DNA of 40,042 nt from Sphingomonas sp. Root710 (lineage in GTDB: Bacteria > Pseudomonadota > Alphaproteobacteria > Sphingomonadales > Sphingomonadaceae). Below are positions 17,983 to 26,295 of this stretch, one piece after another (position 1 is the stretch's first letter; the number at the start of each line of letters is the position of its first letter). The stretch is taken from positions 1 through 40,042 of the forward strand of contig NZ_LMIB01000002.1 of assembly GCF_001429065.1 (NCBI RefSeq). The letters are read 5' to 3'. The translations under genes and the position numbers were made by a program. Under the pieces are notes generated by a model. It had not been told where the DNA came from, made no database searches, and saw only the letters and a program-made list of their open reading frames with translations.

Positions 17983-18390
17983 ATGAGCGAGCTTCACCTC
18001 ACCAAGATCGCCTATGGCTGCGATAGCTTCGACGATCTGCGTGCGCGATTGCAGTCGCGGATCGACCGGGGCGAGAATCTCCTGCTGTCGACACGCTACA
18101 AGCCTAAGCGCGCCGATGAGCTGGTCGGCGGGTCGCTCTACTGGATATCGCAGCACCGCTTCGGCCTGCGTCAGCCGCTGCTCGGGTTCGAGGATATCGA
18201 GGGCGGGCGCTGCGCGATCGTGCTGGCGCCGGTGCTGATCGAGGTCGAACCGCGCCCGCGCCGCGCGCATCAGGGCTGGCGCTACCTCACGACGGCGGAC
18301 GCACCGCGCGATATCGATCCGGGCGCAGACGCCGAGGGACGAATACCCGCTGGATTACATGCGGAACTGGCGACGCTGGGGCTGATCTAG
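17983..18390 (+). CDS. DUF1489 family protein
   Basis: A 135-residue protein of the alphaproteobacterial DUF1489 family, recognised from the start SELHLTKIAYGCDSFDDLRAR, STRYKPKRADELVGGSLYWI in the middle (broken here as YKPKRADEL and GGSLYWI), and QPLLGFEDIEGGRCAIVL. It contains no signal peptide or membrane segment. The start is either the ATG at 17983 or one three codons upstream (17974); neither has a clear Shine-Dalgarno. I chose 17983 because the family begins near that residue. Function unknown. It is probably co-transcribed with mgtE. Confidence 0.85.
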   Translation: MSELHLTKIAYGCDSFDDLRARLQSRIDRGENLLLSTRYKPKRADELVGGSLYWISQHRFGLRQPLLGFEDIEGGRCAIVLAPVLIEVEPRPRRAHQGWRYLTTADAPRDIDPGADAEGRIPAGLHAELATLGLI

Positions 18391-18394
18391 GGGA

Positions 18395-19099
18395 TTATCC
18401 GCCGCACCGTATCTCGCCCGATCCCATCTTGCTGCTGGTGCAATTGGGCCGACCGGCGATACGGATGTCGCCCGATCCCATGACCTTGGCGCGGGCGACG
18501 CGGGTCGATCCGACGGTGATGTCTCCCGATCCCATCACCGTCGCGGTGAGCAGGTTGACGGAGAGACCCGCGCTGCGCAGGTCGCCCGATCCGGTAACCG
18601 CCATATCGGCGCGCCCGGCCTTGCCGGCCAGCAACAGGTTGCCCGATCCGGTCACGGTCGCCTTGAGGCGGCTCGATTCGAGTTCGATGACGGCGAGGTT
18701 GCCCGATCCGGTGAGCAGCGCGGCGAAGTCGCCGGTCCTGATCCGGTCGATCGCGACATCGCCCGATCCGGTCAGTTCGGCGCCTTCGAGCATCGGCACG
18801 GTGATGTCGATGATGACGGCGTCGGCCTTGCCCCAGCTGAGTCCGCGCCAGCTCCAGCTTTTGTCGGTCGAGAGGACCAGGGTGTTGCCGCGCGATTCGG
18901 CGGTCAGCTTGTCGAGCCGCGATTGCGGGCCGCTGGCATGAACCGAGACCTTCGCGCCGGTATGGACGCGCACGGTATAGGGCCCTTCGACGCGCAGCTT
19001 GACGAAATTGGGGACGGGTATGCTGCGGGTGGCCGCCTGCGCGGGCAGCGCCGCGGCGATCAGGGGGAGGGCGAACAGAGCGGCGATTCCGGCGCGCAT
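18395..19099 (-). CDS. Secreted DUF2807 (GIN domain) beta-helix protein
   Basis: A 234-residue exported protein. Residues 1-22 are a signal peptide (hydrophobic run ending AQA). The rest is the DUF2807/GIN domain: an early FVKLRVEGPYTVRVHTG module, then a right-handed beta-helix seen as seven copies of (T/M)GSG(D/N/E) at about residues 111, 131, 151, 170, 190, 208 and 226, spaced 18-20 residues. The repeats are also visible in the DNA. Two Cys (C220, C232) near the C-terminus may form a disulfide. Such proteins are periplasmic or surface-attached and of unknown function, and the name auto-transporter adhesin head is only by domain association. Confidence 0.88.
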   Translation of the reverse strand: MRAGIAALFALPLIAAALPAQAATRSIPVPNFVKLRVEGPYTVRVHTGAKVSVHASGPQSRLDKLTAESRGNTLVLSTDKSWSWRGLSWGKADAVIIDITVPMLEGAELTGSGDVAIDRIRTGDFAALLTGSGNLAVIELESSRLKATVTGSGNLLLAGKAGRADMAVTGSGDLRSAGLSVNLLTATVMGSGDITVGSTRVARAKVMGSGDIRIAGRPNCTSSKMGSGEIRCGG

Positions 19100-19180
19100 C
19101 GGCTATCCTTTTCCTTCTGTATTATAGGAGCAATACAGATTTATCCGGTTCCAGCAAAGCGGATAGCGCAGCCCCAACGC

Positions 19181-19212
19181 AAACAAAAAAAGGCGGCCCC
19201 GCAGGACCGCCT
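19181..19212 (-). terminator. Intrinsic terminator of carD
   Basis: On the minus strand an AGGCGG/CCGCCT hairpin (19191-19196/19207-19212) is followed by seven T and GTTTGC (complement of 19181-19190). It lies 28 bp after the carD stop. Confidence 0.8.
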
Positions 19213-19239
19213 CTTTTCATCCGGCCCGAAGGCGCAGGA

Positions 19240-19758
19240 TTATTTGTTGTGGATCGCAGCCGCCTTGCGGAGGATCTCGAGGATCTTCTCTTGCGCGGTG
19301 GGCTCGTCGACCGCTTCCATCGCGGCGAGTTCGCGGGCCAGGCGGCTGGTCGCCGCTTCGAAGATCTGGCGCTCCGAATAGCTCTGCTCGGGCTGATCGT
19401 CGGCGCGGAACAGATCGCGGACCACTTCGGAGATCGACACCAGGTCGCCCGAATTGATCTTCGCTTCATATTCCTGCGCACGGCGCGACCACATGGTGCG
19501 CTTGATCTTGGGCTTGCCCTTCAGCGTGGTGAGCGCTTCGCCCATGGTCACGCTCGACGACAGCTTGCGCATGCCGACGGCTTCCGCCTTGTTGGTGGGG
19601 ACGCGCAGCGTCATCCGCTCCTTTTCGAAGCGAAGGACATAAAGTTCGAGTTTGGCTCCAGCAATTTCCTGGCTTTGCAGTTCGACCACGCGGCCGACAC
19701 CATGCTTGGGATAAACGACATAATCGCCGACGACGAAGCTCAGCGCCTTGGCAGCCAT
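19240..19758 (-). CDS. CarD/CdnL family transcriptional regulator
   Basis: A 172-residue CarD_CdnL-type protein that binds RNA polymerase beta and stabilises open promoter complexes at rRNA and other growth genes. The N-terminal RNAP-interaction Tudor-like domain opens FVVGDYVVYPKHGVGRVVEL. It continues with KLELYVLRFEKERMTLRVPTN, and the DNA-binding helical C-terminal domain includes KRTMWSRRAQEYEAKINSGD and SYSERQIFEAATSRLARELA. The family is usually essential or growth-limiting in alphaproteobacteria. The start ATG has AAAGG upstream. The gene has its own terminator and a 230-bp upstream gap. Confidence 0.95.
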   Translation of the reverse strand: MAAKALSFVVGDYVVYPKHGVGRVVELQSQEIAGAKLELYVLRFEKERMTLRVPTNKAEAVGMRKLSSSVTMGEALTTLKGKPKIKRTMWSRRAQEYEAKINSGDLVSISEVVRDLFRADDQPEQSYSERQIFEAATSRLARELAAMEAVDEPTAQEKILEILRKAAAIHNK

Positions 19759-19988
19759 TTAGCAGACCTTTCTTAGGGATGCCGGAAAGGCCCCGCCTGA
19801 TCCGCCCTCCCCTTGGCGATCGACGGCAATCCTGACACGGCGGATCACAGGTTCCTTATTGCGAGCGTCTTGAGACGCGCCCGAATACGAATCTTGTAAC
19901 ACAATGGTAAGCGAAAAGCCAGCATCTCCGGCATTTCGCCTTCGATATGCCGGATTGGTGCCAGTGATTTCGTGCGAAAGGCGCGGCG
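19759..19988. other. Gap between fdxA and carD
   Basis: These 230 bp must include the carD promoter and the fdxA 3' end. A short GCGTC/GACGC hairpin with TTGA loop lies at about 19865-19878, but without a T-run. I see no convincing small gene or clear promoter boxes here. Confidence 0.5.
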
Positions 19989-20327
19989 TCAGTCGCCCTG
20001 GCCGGGCTCCGGAGAGAAATATTTGTCATATTTCCCGTCGACACCCTTCCAGTCGTCGGCATCCGCCGGGGCTTCGCGCTTGCGGGTGATGTTCGGCCAT
20101 TGCGCCGAGAAGGTCGTGTTGAGCTCGAGCCATTGTTCCAGGCCGGACTCGGTGTCGGGAAGAATCGCCTCGGCGGGGCATTCGGGCTCGCACACGCCGC
20201 AGTCGATGCACTCGCTGGGGTTGATGACGAGCATGTTGTCGCCTTCATAGAAGCAATCGACCGGGCACACCTCGACACAGTCCATATACTTGCACTTGAT
20301 GCAGGCATCGGTGACGACGTAGGTCAT
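19989..20327 (-). CDS. fdxA: Seven-iron ferredoxin FdxA
   Basis: A 112-residue ferredoxin with one [3Fe-4S] and one [4Fe-4S] cluster. Cysteines C9, C12, C17, C21 and C25 are in the N-terminal pattern CxxCxxxxCxxxCP, and [12 protein letters not shown] supplies the second set, matching the Azotobacter-type FdI layout shifted by one residue. The extended C-terminal region after residue 60 ([19 protein letters not shown]) is typical of alphaproteobacterial FdxA. It is a cytosolic electron carrier. It follows the S4-domain gene by 31 bp, so it probably belongs to the helicase-S4-fdxA transcript, a common alphaproteobacterial arrangement. Confidence 0.95.
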   Translation of the reverse strand: MTYVVTDACIKCKYMDCVEVCPVDCFYEGDNMLVINPSECIDCGVCEPECPAEAILPDTESGLEQWLELNTTFSAQWPNITRKREAPADADDWKGVDGKYDKYFSPEPGQGD

Positions 20328-20358
20328 TACAGCTCCTCAGGGCGCGAACGGGCCCCCG

Positions 20359-20640
20359 TTAGGTCGCTGCCAGCCCGCCGTCAACAGGGGGCGGGGAGAG
20401 GTCCTGATAGCAGGCGCGGGCTTCGGGCGCGGGACCGCGCCGCGTGGGGAGCGCCGCGATCCGAATCACGCGCACCCGGCCGTGCAATGGAAAGCTCAGC
20501 ACATTGCCTGGCGCGACATTGGCATGGGCGCGACCGATCGTCCGGCCGTCGATCCGCATATGGCCCCCGGCGGCGATTTCCTGGGCAAGCGCGCGCGACT
20601 TGGTCAGCCGTACGAACCACAAGAATTTATCGAGCCGCAT
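20359..20640 (-). CDS. S4-domain RNA-binding protein (Hsp15-like)
   Basis: A 93-residue protein whose first ~65 residues are an S4 RNA-binding domain: MRLDKFLWFVRLTKSRALAQ and GGHMRIDGRTIGRAHANVAPG. Family relatives of Escherichia coli HslR (Hsp15) bind free 50S subunits carrying nascent chains. Its start overlaps the end of the helicase by 14 bp, suggesting translational coupling and a shared RNA-related job. The C-terminal Pro/Ala tail is variable. Confidence 0.9.
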   Translation of the reverse strand: MRLDKFLWFVRLTKSRALAQEIAAGGHMRIDGRTIGRAHANVAPGNVLSFPLHGRVRVIRIAALPTRRGPAPEARACYQDLSPPPVDGGLAAT

Positions 20641-23176
20641 TGCCCGCCACGCTGCCCGGATAGAGATCGGCGAGGGCGCCGAAGGCGTTGCCGGGGCGGC
20701 GTACGGCTTCCTTGCGCGGTTCGCGTTTCCCCTTCCATATCCAGGCCTCGGCTTCTCCCGGCGCCGCGGCGCGGAAGCCGAGCGCGAGCATCAGTTGCGC
20801 GAAGCTGGCATGGCGGAGGCCCAGCGAGGTCGCCATGCCCGGGTCGGGCGTAAAGGGTGCGCGGCCGCTGCGCGCGTCATGGGCGAGACGCGCCAGCCGT
20901 TCGACCAGATCGACGCGGAGCATCTGCGCGCCCAGCGCACGAAAGCCCGCCCGGACCATCGCCTCGCAGGTGGCGGCGTCGGGCGGGGTCGCCATAGAAA
21001 CCGCGCCGGGGACGGGCAGTTCGGGCATCATCTGGCCTTCGGCGGCGGCGAACAGCGCCAGCCGCCAGCGGGTCGGTTCCGGCTTGAGCAACGTCGGCGA
21101 ATGGACATCTAGCGTGCCGATCTTGACGTCTAGCCGTTCCGCCCGGGACCGGCCGTCGCGGTCGAGATGGTCGATCGCGGAGGCGACCGCAGCCCGCGAT
21201 ATCACCCCGCCCGCTTCGGCCAGCGGGGACAGGAGCGCGCGCAGCGATGCGGGGCAGGCGGGGTCGCGCGCGGCCTCGAAATAGCGGGCGAGCGGCTTGA
21301 GCTCGCGCTGGATTCGCGCCTCGAGCCAGGCGGCAAGACGTTCCTCGACGCCGCTACGGTCGGCGGGGCCCAGCGTGTCGAGCGCGCGGTGCAGCCGGAT
21401 GCGTGGCGTGAGCAGTGTCCGGCCCTTCTCCAGCCGGGCGACGACGTCGCCGCGCCAGAAGATCGCGACCGGCCGTCCCATGTCGGTCGCCAGCGTGAAA
21501 TGGCTGTCCTCATCTGCGGCCAGCTGTCGCGCGCGAGACGCCAGCTCGGTCCCCAGCCGCCGCTCCGCCGCCGCCATCAGCCGCTTCATGTCGCCATGAC
21601 GGGCAAGATGGTCGGGCTTGAACCGGAAGCCGATCAGCCGCCCGATCGGCTCTCCATCGACTGTGACGATGCCATCCTCGTCGACCTTGACCGGGAGCGC
21701 CAGCTCGCCGCCCTTCGCCCCAAGGTCGCGCATCAGCACCGAGGTCCTTCGGTCGACGAAGCGCTGGGTCAGCCGCTGATGAAGCGCATCGGAGAGCTTT
21801 TCCTCGAGGTTGCGCGTCCGCTCCGCCCAGGTGTCGGCGTCCGCCAGCCAGCCCTCGCGATGGGCGATATAGGCCCAGGTGCGGACCCCGGCGATCCGGT
21901 CGGCGAGCGTTTCGACATCGCCCTGGACACTGTCAAGACGGGCCAGTTCGTCGGCGAACCAGCTCACCGGCAGATGGCCCTCCCCCTCGCTGAGATGGCG
22001 GAACACGCGGGAGACGAGGCGACTGTGCGGTTCAGCGCCGGTCTTGCGGAAATCGGGCAGACCGCACGCCGCCCAAAGCCGTGCGATCACCGGTTTCGCG
22101 CGGGCGCGGTTGCGCACCCAATCCTCCTCGGCCAGCCGCTTGAGGACGGCGAGGTCGATCGCTTGCGGGGCTGCGCGCAGCACTTGCCGGTCCGGGCGGC
22201 GCTCGAGGTCGCCGATCAGCGCATCGAGGCTGGCGAGCGACGGTTGGCCCTCGCGCCAGTAGAGATGGTCGATCGACGGAAAGACATGCGCTTCGATCGC
22301 ATCGACTTCCTCATCCTCGAATCGTGCGCCGCTATTCCCTTCGAGCGCGAGCGTGCCGAAGGTGCCGTCACGCTGGTGTCGACCGGCGCGGCCTGCGATC
22401 TGTGCCATTTCGGAAATGGTAAGACGGCGCGAACGCCGCCCGTCGAATTTGCGCAGCGAGGCGAAGGCGACATGGTTCACGTCCATGTTCAGGCCCATGC
22501 CGATCGCATCGGTGGCGACCAGATAGTCGACCTCGCCTGCCTGGAACATCGCGACCTGGGCGTTGCGGGTGCGGGGGGACAAGGCCCCCATCACCACCGC
22601 CGCGCCACCGCGCAGGCGGCGCAGCATCTCCGCGACGGCGTAAACCTCCTCGGCCGAGAAGGCGACGATCACCGACCGCGGCGGCAAGCGCGACAATTTG
22701 GTCGCCCCGGCATAGGTCAGCGTCGAGAAGCGCGGGCGGCCGATGATCTCCGCCTTGGGCACCAGCGCGCGGACCATCGGACGCAGGGCCTCCGACCCCA
22801 GGATCATCGTTTCCTCGCGGCCGCGCGCGCGCAGCAGCCGGTCGGTGAAGACATGACCGCGTTCGGGGTCGGTACCGAGCTGCGCCTCGTCGAGCGCGAC
22901 GAAGGCGAACTCCCGATCGAGCGGCATCGATTCGGCGGTGGTCAGATAATATTGGGCGTGCGGCGGGAGCAGTTTCTCTTCGCCGGTGATCAGCGCGACC
23001 CGCTCCTTGCCCTTGATCGCGACGACGCGGTCATAGACCTCGCGGGCCAGCAGGCGCAGCGGAAAGCCGATCATGCCGCTCGAATGGCCGCACATCCGCT
23101 CGATCGCGAGATGGGTCTTGCCGGTGTTGGTCGGCCCCAGCACGGCGACGACCGGCTGCGTGGCGAAACTGGACAT
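20627..23176 (-). CDS. SUV3-like DEAD/DExH-box RNA helicase
   Basis: An 849-residue superfamily 2 helicase of the mitochondrial SUV3/alphaproteobacterial type. Walker A is VLGPTNTGKTHLA (G14-T21), motif II is FVALDEAQLG, and motif VI is QIAGRAGRHQRDG. A long C-terminal half without recognised catalytic motifs carries SUV3-like and unassigned segments. SUV3 itself works with polynucleotide phosphorylase or an RNase in RNA turnover; here the partner is unknown. I start at the ATG at 23176 because conserved similarity (SSFATQPVVAVLGPTNTGKT) begins there. The frame is open upstream to 23455, but that part contains the divergent promoter and GANTC cluster. Confidence 0.92.
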   Translation of the reverse strand: MSSFATQPVVAVLGPTNTGKTHLAIERMCGHSSGMIGFPLRLLAREVYDRVVAIKGKERVALITGEEKLLPPHAQYYLTTAESMPLDREFAFVALDEAQLGTDPERGHVFTDRLLRARGREETMILGSEALRPMVRALVPKAEIIGRPRFSTLTYAGATKLSRLPPRSVIVAFSAEEVYAVAEMLRRLRGGAAVVMGALSPRTRNAQVAMFQAGEVDYLVATDAIGMGLNMDVNHVAFASLRKFDGRRSRRLTISEMAQIAGRAGRHQRDGTFGTLALEGNSGARFEDEEVDAIEAHVFPSIDHLYWREGQPSLASLDALIGDLERRPDRQVLRAAPQAIDLAVLKRLAEEDWVRNRARAKPVIARLWAACGLPDFRKTGAEPHSRLVSRVFRHLSEGEGHLPVSWFADELARLDSVQGDVETLADRIAGVRTWAYIAHREGWLADADTWAERTRNLEEKLSDALHQRLTQRFVDRRTSVLMRDLGAKGGELALPVKVDEDGIVTVDGEPIGRLIGFRFKPDHLARHGDMKRLMAAAERRLGTELASRARQLAADEDSHFTLATDMGRPVAIFWRGDVVARLEKGRTLLTPRIRLHRALDTLGPADRSGVEERLAAWLEARIQRELKPLARYFEAARDPACPASLRALLSPLAEAGGVISRAAVASAIDHLDRDGRSRAERLDVKIGTLDVHSPTLLKPEPTRWRLALFAAAEGQMMPELPVPGAVSMATPPDAATCEAMVRAGFRALGAQMLRVDLVERLARLAHDARSGRAPFTPDPGMATSLGLRHASFAQLMLALGFRAAAPGEAEAWIWKGKREPRKEAVRRPGNAFGALADLYPGSVAGNAAR

Positions 23177-23373
23177 CGGCAGAACATTGGTCCGAGATGT
23201 TACGAACGCAAGTGCGAAACTGACTCGACTCGACTCACGGAGAAAAAGACTCGGTTCGTCGCATAACCGTGCGACGAACCGTTGCATTAGTTTGACTTTA
23301 ACCATGCTGAGGCAGACTGAATCATGCCCCAGTAGAAAATGTCTCGCCAGGGCAAGTAGATAGCATTTTTTGA
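23177..23373. promoter_or_regulatory. Divergent helicase/M23 promoter region with GANTC cluster and hairpin
   Basis: This 197-bp spacer contains five GANTC sites: GACTC at 23222, 23227 and 23232 in direct tandem, another at 23248, and GAATC at 23319. GANTC is the CcrM methylation site of alphaproteobacteria. A perfect 11-bp inverted repeat (23253-23263/23270-23280, GGTTCGTCGCA) is next to the fourth site. On the minus strand it is followed by GAGTCTTTTTCTC, so it could be an attenuator or terminator in the helicase leader. No -35/-10 pair was convincing. Confidence 0.6.
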
Positions 23374-24945
23374 GTGAAGGGGCGGGGGGCTTTGTTCCAA
23401 TCCGGCAGCCAGGGATATGGTGATCAGGCGTACGCCGGTGGCGGCGCGCGCGCACTGACGGTCGTCAAGCCCAGCCGCTTCAGCCTCGTCGCCAGCCCGA
23501 TCGGCGGCGCGGTGGATCGCCTTGCTGGCGCGGATCTCGTCGTCGATCTCGGCGCGCGCATCGGATCGCGCGAATGGTTCCAGGGCCTCTTCACCTGCCT
23601 CGCACTCTGCACAGCTGCAGGCATGATGGCTCCCAGCTTCAAACCGGTCCGTTTCCCATCCGAAACATCAATGGCGCCGAGCCAATATGAGCAGGCCCGC
23701 GCGCTGGCGATCGCGCCGCTCGGCCTGGGCGGCGACACCGGTCATCGCGTGGCCAGCACCAGCGCAGTCGAGCCGCTGACCGACACGCCCGAACGGCCGC
23801 GCGTCGAACTGTCGGCGACGATCGGGCAGGGCGACGGCTTCGCCCGCGTGCTCGAGCGCGCCGGTGTGTCGCGCGACGAAGCGAGCCACGTCTCCTCGCT
23901 GGTTTCGGATGCGGTGCCGCTGAGCGACCTCAATGCTGGAACGCATATGGATATGGTCCTCGGCCGCCGCGCGGTGAAGACCGATCCCCGCCCGCTCGAA
24001 ACCCTCGATTTCCGGGCGCGCTTCGATCTCAAGCTCTCCGTGCAGCGCGTCGATGGGCAGCTTCGCCTGAAGCGCATCCCGATCGCGGTGGACAATACCC
24101 CGCTGCGCATCCAGGGTCGGGTCGGATCGAGCCTCTATCAATCGGCGCGCAACGCGGGGGTGCCGGGCGGCGCGATCGAAGCTTTCATCAAGGCGGTCTC
24201 GCAAAAATTATCTATGCGCAGCATTGGATCCGACGCGCGCTTCGATGCGATCGTCGAGCATGCCCGGGCCGAAACCGGCGAGGTGAAGATCGGCAGCCTG
24301 TTGTTCGCCGGGATCACCCAGGGCGGCAAGAAGACCCAGATGCTCAAATGGACGAACGGCGGTCGCGACCAATGGTATGAGGCATCAGGCGTGGGCGAGA
24401 CAAAGGGCGTGATGCGCCAGCCGGTGCTCGGCCGCCTCACCTCCAGCTTCGGCCTGCGCCGCCACCCGATCCTCGGCTTCTCACGCATGCATCAGGGCAT
24501 GGACTTCGGCGCGCCGATGGGCGCCCCGATCGTCGCGGCGACCGATGGCATCGTCAGCTTCGCCGGCCGTCACGGCGGTCATGGCAATTATGTCCGTCTC
24601 AACCATAGCGGCGGCATCTCGACCGGCTATGCGCATATGAGCCGGATCATCGCCCGCCCGGGCGAGCATGTCCGCCAGGGCCAGCTCATCGGCTATGTCG
24701 GCTCGACCGGCCTCTCGACCGGCCCCCACCTCCATTATGAGGTCTTCCGCAACGGCCAGGCGATCAATCCTGCGTCGATGAAGTTCACCACGGTCCAGCA
24801 GCTCACGGGCCGCGACCTCGCCAATTTCCGCGCCAAGCTCAACAATCTCCTTTCGGTCCGCATCGCCAATGGCGGCGGAGAGAAAAAAGCGGAGAAGAGC
24901 GCCGAGGCGAACAAGGGCGCGAAGGACAAGTCGAAGAAGGGCTGA
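23374..24945 (+). CDS. M23 family (LytM) peptidase, membrane-anchored
   Basis: A 523-residue protein with a C-terminal peptidase_M23 domain. The Zn motifs are HQGMDFGAPMG (Hx3D) and HLHYEV (HxH) at about residues 374 and 450. A hydrophobic stretch at about residues 70-88 (FTCLALCTAAGMMAP) suggests a TM anchor with a periplasmic bulk. It could be a peptidoglycan endopeptidase or an amidase activator of the DipM/NlpD kind; the catalytic ligands are present. The start is uncertain: the GTG at 23374 has no ribosome-binding site, whereas the TTG at 23392 has AAGGGG 9 nt upstream. The C-terminus is Lys/Glu-rich. It is divergent from the helicase. Confidence 0.92.
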   Translation: MKGRGALFQSGSQGYGDQAYAGGGARALTVVKPSRFSLVASPIGGAVDRLAGADLVVDLGARIGSREWFQGLFTCLALCTAAGMMAPSFKPVRFPSETSMAPSQYEQARALAIAPLGLGGDTGHRVASTSAVEPLTDTPERPRVELSATIGQGDGFARVLERAGVSRDEASHVSSLVSDAVPLSDLNAGTHMDMVLGRRAVKTDPRPLETLDFRARFDLKLSVQRVDGQLRLKRIPIAVDNTPLRIQGRVGSSLYQSARNAGVPGGAIEAFIKAVSQKLSMRSIGSDARFDAIVEHARAETGEVKIGSLLFAGITQGGKKTQMLKWTNGGRDQWYEASGVGETKGVMRQPVLGRLTSSFGLRRHPILGFSRMHQGMDFGAPMGAPIVAATDGIVSFAGRHGGHGNYVRLNHSGGISTGYAHMSRIIARPGEHVRQGQLIGYVGSTGLSTGPHLHYEVFRNGQAINPASMKFTTVQQLTGRDLANFRAKLNNLLSVRIANGGGEKKAEKSAEANKGAKDKSKKG

Positions 24946-24987
24946 GCACCTCTTCCCCATCCTGTCTCCGCCGGGATGACGACCTGT

Positions 24988-25281
24988 TTACTTCCCCGCA
25001 TTCTTCCGCCGCGTGACCCAGCCCTTGCGTGCCGCCGCCGATCGCTGTTCCGCCGATCCGGACTTGTTGGCGCTGCCGCCGCGAGAAGAGGATTCATGGG
25101 TATCCTTCTTGCCGCGGCCCGAGCCCGATTTGTTGCCGCCGCCCGACTCCTTGTTGACGGTGGCCCATGCACGGGCTTCAGCCTGCTTTTTCGGCACGCC
25201 GCGTTTCTCATAGCCTTCCTCGATATGCTCGGCCTTGCGCTTTTGCTTGTCGGTATAGGCGCCCTTGTCTCCACGCGGCAT
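24988..25281 (-). CDS. Small basic plasmid-stabilisation-like protein
   Basis: A 97-residue, highly charged protein. MPRGDKGAYTDKQKRKAEHI then EGYEKRGVPKKQAEARAWATVNKESGGG is the pattern of a small family commonly annotated plasmid stabilisation protein in Pseudomonas and sphingomonads, chromosomal in most cases. The C-terminal half is Gly/Ser/Lys-rich and low in complexity, ending AAARKGWVTRRKNAGK. The ATG at 25281 has GGAG 7 nt upstream. The function is not known, and the plasmid link is historical annotation only. The longer open frame extends under the neighbouring hydrolase gene and is ignored. Confidence 0.8.
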   Translation of the reverse strand: MPRGDKGAYTDKQKRKAEHIEEGYEKRGVPKKQAEARAWATVNKESGGGNKSGSGRGKKDTHESSSRGGSANKSGSAEQRSAAARKGWVTRRKNAGK

Positions 25282-25384
25282 CGCTCGTCTCCATGATTCT
25301 GCTATAAGCGGCACCAACGCCTGAGCGCCGGGCAATTTCCGCGTACTTGCGATTGACCGGAACGCCGCGCGATCGCAGTGTCGG

Positions 25385-26260
25385 ATGATGACCATGCGCC
25401 GCGCGGCGGTCCTCCTTGGCGTCCTGATCCTGCTCGGCCTTGGCGCAAGCTGGGTGGTCGGCGCCGCGCTGACCCGCCCGCACCCCGGGCCTGCCACCCC
25501 GCCATCGCCGCACGACCTGACCATCGCCTCCGCGGACGGCGTGTCGCTGGCGGCGACCTATCTCCCCGGGCCGGGCGACCGCACAGCCGCGATCCTGCTG
25601 CTTCATCCCAAGGGCGGCTCGCGTCACGGATTCGACGCGCTCGCCGCCTGGCTGAACCGGCGGGGCTATGCGACGCTGGCGATCGACTTTCGCGGCCATG
25701 GCCAATCGACTCCGGCGCGCTACAGCTTCGGCTGGGACGAGAGCCGCGACGCCGCTGCCGCCTTTCACTGGCTGAAACGGCAGCAGCACGGTGCGCCGGT
25801 GGCGGTGGTCGGCCTGTCGCTGGGCGGCGCGGCGAGCCTCCTCGGCGATGGACCGCTGCCCGCCGACGCGCTGATCCTCCAGGGCGTCTATGGCGATCTC
25901 CGCCAAGCGATCCGCAACCGGATCGCGACGGTGACGGGCGCGGGGCCAGCCTGGCTGCTCGAACCCCTGTTGAGTTTCCAGACGAAGCCGCGCATCGGCA
26001 TGTGGCCGGGCGACCTCTCGCCGCGCTCCCGCATCGCCGCTTATCGCGGCCCGCTGCTGGTGATCGGGGGCGGAGCGGATCGATACACCCCGCCGTCCGA
26101 AACCCGCGCGCTTTACGCCGCCGCGCCGGGCCCCAAGCGGCTCTGGTTCGCGCCCGGCGCGAGCCACGAAGCGGTGACCGCGCTCGACACTCCGGCCTAT
26201 CGAAAGACGCTGCTCGCCTTTGTGCAAGAGCGGCTTCCTACCGCGCCGCCCGCTCGCTAA
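25385..26260 (+). CDS. Alpha/beta hydrolase with N-terminal membrane anchor
   Basis: A 291-residue alpha/beta hydrolase. The first 30 residues contain a TM or signal-anchor segment ([20 protein letters not shown]). The nucleophile elbow is GLSLGG, with oxyanion-region [16 protein letters not shown] and the acid/His near the C-terminus ([12 protein letters not shown] and [11 protein letters not shown]). It resembles serine aminopeptidase S33/BAAT-like hydrolases of the cell envelope. Substrate unknown. The exact start among three in-frame ATGs (25385, 25388, 25394) is undecided. It lies 35 bp before the DUF853 gene and probably shares its transcript. Confidence 0.88.
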   Translation: MMTMRRAAVLLGVLILLGLGASWVVGAALTRPHPGPATPPSPHDLTIASADGVSLAATYLPGPGDRTAAILLLHPKGGSRHGFDALAAWLNRRGYATLAIDFRGHGQSTPARYSFGWDESRDAAAAFHWLKRQQHGAPVAVVGLSLGGAASLLGDGPLPADALILQGVYGDLRQAIRNRIATVTGAGPAWLLEPLLSFQTKPRIGMWPGDLSPRSRIAAYRGPLLVIGGGADRYTPPSETRALYAAAPGPKRLWFAPGASHEAVTALDTPAYRKTLLAFVQERLPTAPPAR

Positions 26261-26295
26261 GCTGGCCCTATCCGGTAAGCGTAGGAGATGGCGGC

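Noticed and set aside
18395-19099. CRISPR-like or tandem DNA repeat array because of the recurring CCCGATCC motif.
   Set aside because: The repeats are in frame and encode GSG turns of a beta-helix protein with a signal peptide; spacers are not unique foreign segments.
20688-23266. Long plus-strand frames opposite the helicase.
   Set aside because: Typical GC-rich antisense open frames with Arg/Ala/Gly-biased translations; the minus-strand frame has all helicase motifs.
24988-25281. Plasmid origin or stabilisation locus suggested by the plasmid-stabilisation-like name.
   Set aside because: No replication, partition or toxin-antitoxin genes accompany it, and its neighbours are core chromosomal genes.
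25378-26295. Upstream extension of the DUF853 frame under the alpha/beta hydrolase gene.
   Set aside because: The extension is Arg-rich shadow sequence; the hydrolase frame has a nucleophile elbow and anchor, and AGGAG precedes the ATG at 26296.
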